From Henriciella sp. (GTDB lineage Bacteria > Pseudomonadota > Alphaproteobacteria > Caulobacterales > Hyphomonadaceae): DNA of 64,000 nucleotides. A program made the translations under genes and the position numbers. Shown piece after piece: positions 58,238 to 64,000 of this stretch. The notes beneath the pieces are model-generated. The model had not been told where the DNA came from and ran no database searches. It saw nothing but the letters and a program-made list of their open reading frames with translations. How positions within the stretch are numbered: position 1 is the first letter of the stretch; each line of letters opens with the position of its first letter. The stretch covers positions 248,001 through 312,000 of the forward strand of contig JASJAO010000001.1 in NCBI GenBank assembly GCA_030066975.1. The letters run 5' to 3'.

Positions 58238-60207
58238 TACTTTGCTCGTTTCAGATCTGGAGCCAGCGCTTCATAGGCAAGCATCGCTGTGCCTTCGTCC
58301 AGGGCGACAATCTCCTGGGCCTTCGATCCAAATCGGCGCAGCGCCATTTTTCCCTCGGTCGCTTCGCGTTCACCGACGACGGCAATGACAGGCACCTTCT
58401 GGACCGAGTGCTCACGCACTTTGTAGTTGATCTTCTCGTTGCGCGTATCCACCTCAACCCGAAGTCCCGCCGCCCGAAGCGTGTCGGCCACGTGCTCGGC
58501 ATACGTATCGGCGCTGCTGGTAATCGTCGCAACCACGACCTGAACCGGGGCGAGCCAGCCTGGAAAAGCGCCTGAAAACTCCTCTATGAGGATTCCGAGA
58601 AAGCGCTCCATTGAGCCGAGTATGGCCCTATGCAGCATCACGGGGCGCGCCTTGTCGCCGGTTTCTGTAACGTATTCCGCGCCCAATCGCTCCGGCAGAA
58701 CATAGTCGAGCTGCAGGGTGCCGCACTGCCAGACACGGCCGATCGCGTCAGTCAGCTGAAACTCCAGCTTCGGCCCATAGAATGCGCCTTCCCCTGAGAG
58801 GATCTCATAGGGCAAGCCGGTAGCTTTGACTGCCTCTTCCAGAGCAGCCTCAGCCGCATCCCAGGTCTCATCTGTCCCTGCGCGCACATCGGGCCGAGTG
58901 GAAAGCTTCACGGCCACCTCAGTAAACCCAAAGTCAGCATAGACACTGTTCAGAAGCTCGCAGAATCGGATCGTCTCAGAAACAATCTGATCTTCGCGGC
59001 AAAAGATGTGTGCATCGTCCTGAGTAAACTGGCGGACCCGCATAATCCCGTGCAGCGCGCCGTGCGGCTCATTACGATGGCAACAGCCGAACTCGGCAAT
59101 CCGTAGCGGCAGATCGCGGTAGGATTTCTGCCCGGACTTGAAAACCTCAACATGCGCCGGGCAGTTCATGGGCTTGATCGCCATCAGCTTGCTGTCAGCC
59201 GGGATAGACACCTCGCCCTCTCCATCCGGCACAAAATCGGGCACGACGAACATGTTCTCGCGGAACTTACCCCAGTGGCCAGATTTTTCCCATTGGGCGC
59301 TGTCCATAAGCTGCGGGGTCTTCACCTCATTATAGCCCTCCGCATCGAGGCGACGGCGGATATAGGCCTCGACCTCCAGCCAGACCCGGTAGCCTTTCGG
59401 GTGCCAGAACACAGAGCCCGCCGCGGCTTCGCCGTCGAGATGAAACAGATCGAGCTGCGTTGCGAGCTTGCGGTGATCACGCTTTTCGGCCTCTTCGAGG
59501 CGATGCAGGTGAGCTTTGAGGTCTTTCTCATTGGCCCAGGCTGTGCCGTACATGCGTTGCAGCATTTCGTTCTTGCTGTCGCCGCGCCAATAAGCACCAG
59601 CAAGCTTCATCAGCTTGAACGCTTTGGGAAGCTTACCTGTGCTTGGCAAGTGGGGGCCGCGGCAAAGGTCGAACCAGTCGCCCTGGCGATAGACTGTGAT
59701 CGGCTCACCCGGCGGGATGATGTCGTCAATGATCTGCGCTTTGTAATCCTCACCGATCTCCTTGAATGTCTTGATCGCGTCTTCCTTGTTCCAAACCTCC
59801 CGGATGATCGGATAGTCGGCATCTACAATCTCAGCCATTTTCTTTTCGATTTTCTCGAAATCGTCGGCTGAGAACGGCTCCTCGCGGGCAAAATCATAGT
59901 AGAAGCCATCATCGACCACGGGCCCTATGGTGACCTGTGTGTCCGGGTAGAGCGCCTGAACCGCCTGAGCGAGGACATGCGCGGCGTCGTGGCGGATCAG
60001 TTCCAGGCCCTCAGGGTCTTTCGCCGTGACGATGGCCACCTCGGAGTCGCCCTCAAGCGGACGTGTTAAATCGTAGAGCTCTCCGTTGACCTTCGCCGCA
60101 ATGGCTTTCTTGGCGAGCGAGTTTGAGATGCTTGCGGCGACATCATGCGCGCTGGCGCCATCGTCATATTCGCGCACAGCGCCGTCTGGAAGCGTGACTT
60201 TAATCAT
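58237..60207 (-). CDS. thrS: Threonyl-tRNA synthetase
   Basis: A 656-residue class II synthetase. Domains in order: TGS (residues 1-60, [19 protein letters not shown]), editing domain ([17 protein letters not shown] near 75-91), catalytic core ([32 protein letters not shown]) and anticodon-binding domain at the end. The zinc-ligand Cys of MNCPAH and later His are present, so it is a complete enzyme. Overlaps yidD at its start and the O-antigen ligase-like gene at its end. Confidence 0.96.
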   Translation of the reverse strand: MIKVTLPDGAVREYDDGASAHDVAASISNSLAKKAIAAKVNGELYDLTRPLEGDSEVAIVTAKDPEGLELIRHDAAHVLAQAVQALYPDTQVTIGPVVDDGFYYDFAREEPFSADDFEKIEKKMAEIVDADYPIIREVWNKEDAIKTFKEIGEDYKAQIIDDIIPPGEPITVYRQGDWFDLCRGPHLPSTGKLPKAFKLMKLAGAYWRGDSKNEMLQRMYGTAWANEKDLKAHLHRLEEAEKRDHRKLATQLDLFHLDGEAAAGSVFWHPKGYRVWLEVEAYIRRRLDAEGYNEVKTPQLMDSAQWEKSGHWGKFRENMFVVPDFVPDGEGEVSIPADSKLMAIKPMNCPAHVEVFKSGQKSYRDLPLRIAEFGCCHRNEPHGALHGIMRVRQFTQDDAHIFCREDQIVSETIRFCELLNSVYADFGFTEVAVKLSTRPDVRAGTDETWDAAEAALEEAVKATGLPYEILSGEGAFYGPKLEFQLTDAIGRVWQCGTLQLDYVLPERLGAEYVTETGDKARPVMLHRAILGSMERFLGILIEEFSGAFPGWLAPVQVVVATITSSADTYAEHVADTLRAAGLRVEVDTRNEKINYKVREHSVQKVPVIAVVGEREATEGKMALRRFGSKAQEIVALDEGTAMLAYEALAPDLKRAK

Positions 60208-60548
60208 GAGTCTTGTCTTTTCATTTCTTCAGCAGGGCCCTCATCAGGAAATGGGCGTTCTGTCAAAGCCCAATCCCCATATTTCCAAGGAGCCCAAAAG
60301 GGTGCAGATTTCGTTTCCAAAGGGGCGGGATCATATCCCGATGAACCGCCCGGTCGACATCGCGACAGCCGGGCGAGCGTCATCCAACCGCCTGGCCAGA
60401 AGCCATAGCGCGAGACACATTCGGCACAATACTCGCTGCACGTCGGCTCATGCCGACACCGTGTCCCAAACGCCATGAACAGCGGGGACAGGGTCATTTT
60501 GTAGACCTTAAGCAGGCCATAGATGAACGTGCGGCGCATGCCGGACAT
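60204..60548 (-). CDS. yidD: Membrane protein insertion efficiency factor YidD
   Basis: A 114-residue protein with the YidD signature: [20 protein letters not shown], then [16 protein letters not shown] with the three conserved cysteines. It assists YidC insertion of membrane proteins. The frame opens further upstream (TTG at 60635), but the first ATG (60548) was preferred; start uncertain. Its TGA overlaps the thrS ATG. The C-terminal tail is longer than in E. coli. Confidence 0.85.
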   Translation of the reverse strand: MSGMRRTFIYGLLKVYKMTLSPLFMAFGTRCRHEPTCSEYCAECVSRYGFWPGGWMTLARLSRCRPGGSSGYDPAPLETKSAPFWAPWKYGDWALTERPFPDEGPAEEMKRQDS

Positions 60549-60656
60549 GAGTGATGATCCCAATTGGAAAATTCGATTGTGGTTTAGACGCTCAAAGGCA
60601 AATCCAGCAAGCCTGATCGGCGGCTGGTTTCCCAAAGAATGGCGACAGGGGCCGTC

Positions 60657-61112
60657 TTACGCCGCTGCCGCCCGAGCGGTTCGGGTGGTTTCGATCGCTT
60701 CGAGAATGGCTTCGAAGGCGAGCATGGTCGACGCGTGACGCGGCGGGTAATCGCGCACACCCTCTAGATGACGCAACTCCCAGAACCGGCCACGCGGGGG
60801 GGCGCCGCCCTCTTTCAACATGGCGTGCATTTGATCCCGGACTTCGACCAGTTCGTCGTAAGTGGCCCCAACGGCGTGCTCTGACAGGATCGCTGTTGCG
60901 GCCTGGCCCAGGGCGCACGCCTTGGGGTCGACCGCAATCGCTTCGACCGTCTTGTTGTCATCGGCCAGTCTGACATCGACACGGACGGTCGATCCGCAAA
61001 TCCGGGCAAGCTTCGTGGCTGACCCATGCGCATCTGCAAGGGTGCCGACATTCGGAATGTCAGCCGCGAGCTCCAGAACGCGATTGTGGTACAAGTCTGC
61101 CATGAGGCTCAT
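60657..61112 (-). CDS. IscU/SufU-like iron-sulfur scaffold, third Cys absent
   Basis: A 151-residue scaffold-like protein. LARICGSTVRVDV and DPKACALGQAATAIL supply Cys39 and Cys66, but where IscU has the third ligand Cys in the RxxCATL block this protein reads RHASTM (residues 125-130). I recall other alphaproteobacterial members with the same HAST motif, so it is a subfamily trait. A carrier or repair role in Fe-S assembly is possible. ATG 61112 has GAGG five bases before it. Confidence 0.85.
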   Translation of the reverse strand: MSLMADLYHNRVLELAADIPNVGTLADAHGSATKLARICGSTVRVDVRLADDNKTVEAIAVDPKACALGQAATAILSEHAVGATYDELVEVRDQMHAMLKEGGAPPRGRFWELRHLEGVRDYPPRHASTMLAFEAILEAIETTRTARAAAA

Positions 61113-61139
61113 GTCGCCTCGAAACGCTAAAAAATCAAG

Positions 61140-61733
61140 TCATACGAAAGGGATCAGATTCCAGACCCGGGTCATGACATAGACCGCAGCGCACAGGCTC
61201 GCACCTGCCAGGACGAGGAGAAAGCCGTCTCGGGCGGTAATCGCCAGACCGAACAATAACACGGTCAGGCTGGGCAGAACCGGCCCAAGCGGCACAAAGG
61301 AGAGCGGGATTGTCACTAGAGCCGCCGCCACGCAGGCCAGCGCGACGACCTGAACAAAGGGACTGCGCGTCAGGAAGGTGAGACGCGGTTTTACGAAACG
61401 ATCCAGTGTGCCGGCATAGCCTTCTGCGGCAGCCACGCCCTGCACCAGATACTTTCGCGGAAAACTGAACTCGAGCGCCTTTTTCGGCAGCCAGGGATAG
61501 GCGCGCCCAAATACCATTTGTATCGCGAATATCAGCGTCACGAGCGCCATCAGGGAGTTTGCGCCTGGGATCAGGGTCAGCGGGCTGATCGAAATAAAGC
61601 CGAGCAGCAGAATGACGGGCCCATAAGAGCGGCGCCCAACCGCATCAAGGAGATCGGCAACCGAGATCGTTTCGCCCTCGGTCTCCGAGCAAAGCGATTG
61701 CATCAGCGTACGTAAGTCGCGAACCTTATCCAT
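61140..61733 (-). CDS. ExoD-family exopolysaccharide synthesis membrane protein
   Basis: A 197-residue protein with four to five membrane segments. The family stretch LLDAVGRRSYGPVILLLGFI with SISPLTLIPGANS and the central LPKKALEFSFPRKYL fit ExoD. In rhizobia exoD mutants have altered exopolysaccharide and alkaline tolerance; the mechanism is unknown. It stands 28 bp ahead of the scaffold gene on the same strand. Confidence 0.87.
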   Translation of the reverse strand: MDKVRDLRTLMQSLCSETEGETISVADLLDAVGRRSYGPVILLLGFISISPLTLIPGANSLMALVTLIFAIQMVFGRAYPWLPKKALEFSFPRKYLVQGVAAAEGYAGTLDRFVKPRLTFLTRSPFVQVVALACVAAALVTIPLSFVPLGPVLPSLTVLLFGLAITARDGFLLVLAGASLCAAVYVMTRVWNLIPFV

Positions 61734-61780
61734 CCGGCAACCTTAGCTGTATTTGCGGTCGCTGCCAGAGTGGAGCGCGA

Positions 61781-62608
61781 TTAGATGTTTCGTTCCCTGG
61801 CTTCAGCCATCTTACGAATGAGAGTTCGAACATCGTATTCGTCGTCACCCTCATACCGCGGCGCATACTTGGCGTAGGCTTCCGATATGGTCTCATATCG
61901 GTCGCGGACATGCTCCATGTTATAGGCGTGGCTGACAATGTAGGGATTACCGGCCTTCATCTGGGGCATGCAAATTCCAACAAACTCGTCCGCATCCATC
62001 GCCATGTGCGCGACGCTCGGATCTCCCAGTTCAGAGCGCACCCATCCGGGCACGATCATGCCCACTGTAATAAAATCGGGAAGGTCCTCGCGCAGGCCTT
62101 CCGTCAGGCCATGCACAGCATGTTTCGAGGCGAGATAGGCCGTTGAGCGCGGGACGGCACTGAAAAAGGAGTTTTCTGAGCCGACATTGAATATGGCCGC
62201 GGGCGTCCCCTGGTCTCGCATTCTGCGGCCGAAGACCGCTGAGCCGTGCCAGACCCCGAAGAAATTGACATCGAAGAGTTTGCGGACCTCTTCCATCGGC
62301 ATGTCAGGCAAGGGCTTTCGGCGCGCCGCGATGCCGGCATTGTTGATCAGAACGTCGACCTGGCCGTACCTGTCCCAGGCAAAATCGGCCAGGGCTTCGA
62401 CACTGTCATAATCTGCCACATCGCAGACGGTGTAGCTCGCCTCCACATCAAGCTGTTTGAGGGCTTCAACTGCTTCCTGAAGGCGGTTTTCACGCTGTTC
62501 GCCAATCACGATTTTCGCGCCCTCGCTTCCGAACGCCTTGGCAAACGCGAAGCCAATCCCGGTTGCGCCGCCGGTGATAACGACGACTTTGTCTTTGTAA
62601 CTTTCCAT
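61781..62608 (-). CDS. Short-chain dehydrogenase/reductase
   Basis: A 275-residue SDR. TGGATGIG at the N-terminus (residues 11-18), LINNAGIAARRKP near 87, catalytic Ser in NVGSENSFFS and Tyr-x3-Lys in TAYLASKHAVHG are visible; the end is longer than in minimal SDRs. ATG 62608 with GGGGAAT upstream was preferred over the earlier start at 62653. Substrate unknown; no operon partner. Confidence 0.85.
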   Translation of the reverse strand: MESYKDKVVVITGGATGIGFAFAKAFGSEGAKIVIGEQRENRLQEAVEALKQLDVEASYTVCDVADYDSVEALADFAWDRYGQVDVLINNAGIAARRKPLPDMPMEEVRKLFDVNFFGVWHGSAVFGRRMRDQGTPAAIFNVGSENSFFSAVPRSTAYLASKHAVHGLTEGLREDLPDFITVGMIVPGWVRSELGDPSVAHMAMDADEFVGICMPQMKAGNPYIVSHAYNMEHVRDRYETISEAYAKYAPRYEGDDEYDVRTLIRKMAEARERNI

Positions 62609-62691
62609 CTCGCATTCCCCTACGCTGTGTCGGCTTCTGGTGAACTTATCCAAGTGCCGCAGCGTGAGGCCAGATGGTCAGGGGGATTCTG

Positions 62692-62725
62692 AAAAAGAGT
62701 GGAGCCGGGACAGGGTCCCGGCTCC
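62692..62725 (-). terminator. Rho-independent terminator after the OmpW-family gene
   Basis: GGAGCCGGGAC (62701-62711) and GTCCCGGCTCC (62715-62725) form a perfect stem with a 3-base loop. On the minus strand ACTCTTTTT follows, 36 bp after the gene stop. Confidence 0.9.
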
Positions 62726-62760
62726 GACTAGCCAAGCGCCAAGATGGGAGGCGGGCGCCG

Positions 62761-63441
62761 CTAGAACTTGTAGCCGAGACCAACACCGAACAGGACGGGG
62801 TCGATGTCCACATCGGCATCCACGGTGGCCCCTAGCGCGGATGTGAAGTCAACGGTCACATCGGTATTGATCCATACTTTCTTGACGTCGACATTAAAGG
62901 CCCAACCGCCGGCCTCCCCATCGATGTCATAGTCAAATCCAATCTGAAGCGCAGGTCCGAAGCTTGGGTCATAATCAATGCCATCCGCGACCGATCCTTC
63001 GTCCTCGTTGAAGAAGAACGTCGCGTTGATCCCAGCCCCGATATAGGGCTTGAACTGTCCAAACTGCGTGAAGTGATACTGAGCAGTCAGGGTTGGCGGC
63101 AACAGCCAGACATCGCCGATCGGCACCGTCGCATCGGTCAGCGCGCCCGGCACCGTCACATTGATCGCATCGACATCGTGCGGTGTTACGCCAAGCACAA
63201 GTTCAGCGGCAATATTCTCGTTGAAGAAGTAACTGATATCGAGCTCAGGAATATACTGATCTGAAATGTCGACGCTGCCCGGCAGACCGGCCCCGGCAAC
63301 ACTTAGGGACGCGCCTTCGTCTGGCAGGACACCGACGGCACGAACCCGCACCATCCAAGGATTGTCTTCCGCTTCGGCGATGGGGGCAAAGGCCAAAACG
63401 GAAGTGCCCGCCATAAGGGCAGCGCAGAACAGGTTTTTCAT
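62761..63441 (-). CDS. OmpW-family outer-membrane protein
   Basis: A 226-residue porin-like protein. Signal peptide (cleavage near AEAEDNP), then DNPWMVRVRAVGVLPDEGAS, the OmpW start, PELDISYFFNENIAAELVLG, and the C-terminal strand ending in GLGYKF with terminal Phe, as expected for BAM recognition. Eight-stranded barrel likely. AGGAG ribosome site six bases before ATG. Small hydrophobic solute passage is the usual guess. Confidence 0.9.
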   Translation of the reverse strand: MKNLFCAALMAGTSVLAFAPIAEAEDNPWMVRVRAVGVLPDEGASLSVAGAGLPGSVDISDQYIPELDISYFFNENIAAELVLGVTPHDVDAINVTVPGALTDATVPIGDVWLLPPTLTAQYHFTQFGQFKPYIGAGINATFFFNEDEGSVADGIDYDPSFGPALQIGFDYDIDGEAGGWAFNVDVKKVWINTDVTVDFTSALGATVDADVDIDPVLFGVGLGYKF

Positions 63442-63613
63442 GGGTCGGATCTCCTAACCAACTCTAAGGATAGAGCTTGGCTAGACGGCTATTTCAGTTG
63501 AGAAAATCGACTGGATTGCCGCGCGGGAATGGGTCGCGCGGCAGACAGGCCCAACTACGTATTCGACCGGATTGTGCTGTGGAACGCGACCCCTGATCCT
63601 ACCCAGTTAGCAG

Positions 63614-64000
63614 CTAAACGCGCCGCCAGGTCGCGCCCGTCGCACCGTCCATGATTTCCACTCCTTCAGACGCCAATTGGTCACGAATGCGGTCGGCCTC
63701 GGCCCAGTCTTTTGCCGCACGCGCGGCGTTGCGCGCCTCGACCAGGGCATCAATTCTGGCATTCTCGTCGCTGTCTGCGCCATGCTCCCATTCAGACGGC
63801 GTTCGGGTGAGCAGGCCGAGGAGCTGACCCGCCGCGAGCAAATCTGCCCGTGCGGTTGCCATGGCCGTCTCGTCCTTTCGATCTGCTGCGCTGTTGGCCT
63901 CTCCGGCAAGACGGGAGAGTTCAGCAAGCGCGATCGGGGTGTTGAGATCATCCTGCAGGGCTTTCAGAACACCGCGATCTGACGCGGTGCCGTCCTCTGC
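63614..64000 (-). CDS. cysS: Cysteinyl-tRNA synthetase, C-terminal part only
   Basis: The minus-strand frame is open to the window edge and gives 128 C-terminal residues. LKALQDDLNTPIALAELSRLAG and the tail VEARNAARAAKDWAEADRIR with GVEIMDGATGATWRRV are unmistakable CysRS. The catalytic domain with its zinc and HIGH motif lies outside the window. Separated from the OmpW-family gene by 172 bp in which no strong element is seen. Confidence 0.93.
   Translation of the reverse strand, partial: AEDGTASDRGVLKALQDDLNTPIALAELSRLAGEANSAADRKDETAMATARADLLAAGQLLGLLTRTPSEWEHGADSDENARIDALVEARNAARAAKDWAEADRIRDQLASEGVEIMDGATGATWRRV

Overview
The window reads as a chromosomal segment of an alphaproteobacterium, most likely a marine member of the Hyphomonadaceae/Maricaulales/Caulobacterales side of the class. 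The clues are gene order and family content: a priA region next to an F1-only ATP synthase operon (atpHAGDC without Fo genes), trpF-trpB-trpA-accD-folC, tsaE-amgK-murU-addB-addA-trxA, a DUF2794 gene, an ECF sigma/ChrR pair and an AccD without its zinc ribbon. Coding density is very high, many starts overlap the previous stop (ATGA, TTGA, TAATG), and G+C is fairly high except around 7.3-8.6 kb. Species-level assignment is inference; no rRNA or tRNA gene was seen.

Layout. 1-4.15 kb: a zinc or metal uptake cluster. A minus-strand operon (His-rich DUF2796 lipoprotein, ABC ATPase, FtsX-type permease, DUF3299 lipoprotein cut by the window edge) diverges from a ZIP transporter, with a Zur-like palindrome between them. 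4.2-8.8 kb: an accessory stretch with hypotheticals, a prolyl-tRNA editing protein, an inverted pair of REP-like repeats, an A+T-rich YaaC-like gene and a 7-bp tandem repeat. 8.8-12 kb: xerC and priA. 12-15.2 kb: a large lipoprotein with TPR repeats and a C-terminal CHAT protease domain, lying antisense between priA and atpH. 15.5-20.9 kb: the F1 operon, in which atpD carries a metal-binding-like N-terminal extension and a 61-codon Cys-rich gene sits between atpD and atpC. 20.9-23.4 kb: a thioesterase-like gene and a ferredoxin/ferredoxin-reductase pair behind a perfect 16-bp palindrome. 23.5-33.8 kb: a PLP enzyme, tsaE, cell-wall recycling genes (amgK, murU), addBA and trxA. 33.9-40.5 kb: an SDR enzyme, then folC, accD, trpA, cutA, a lipoprotein, trpB and trpF on the minus strand.

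40.5-51.1 kb: a surface-protein locus. It has a 1692-residue DUF11/beta-barrel protein, two smaller secreted DUF11-type proteins, an IalB-family protein, and a divergent ECF sigma factor with a ChrR-type anti-sigma protein whose N-terminal zinc ligands are all replaced. A VOC and a CMD-family gene lie inside it. 51.8-56.1 kb: a four-gene ABC-2/GldG-like/DUF4340 exporter operon. 56.1-63.4 kb: a glycosyltransferase, an O-antigen ligase-like protein, thrS, yidD, an IscU-like scaffold, ExoD, an SDR and an OmpW-family porin. The window ends inside cysS.

The candidates for new biology are the zinc-ribbon-like extension of ATP synthase beta with its internal Shine-Dalgarno and the neighbouring small Cys-rich gene, the secreted TPR-CHAT lipoprotein, and the DUF11/IalB locus beside an unusual ECF/ChrR pair. 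Across the window several proteins that usually bind structural zinc (PriA, AccD, ChrR) have lost ligands while a dedicated metal-uptake cluster is present.
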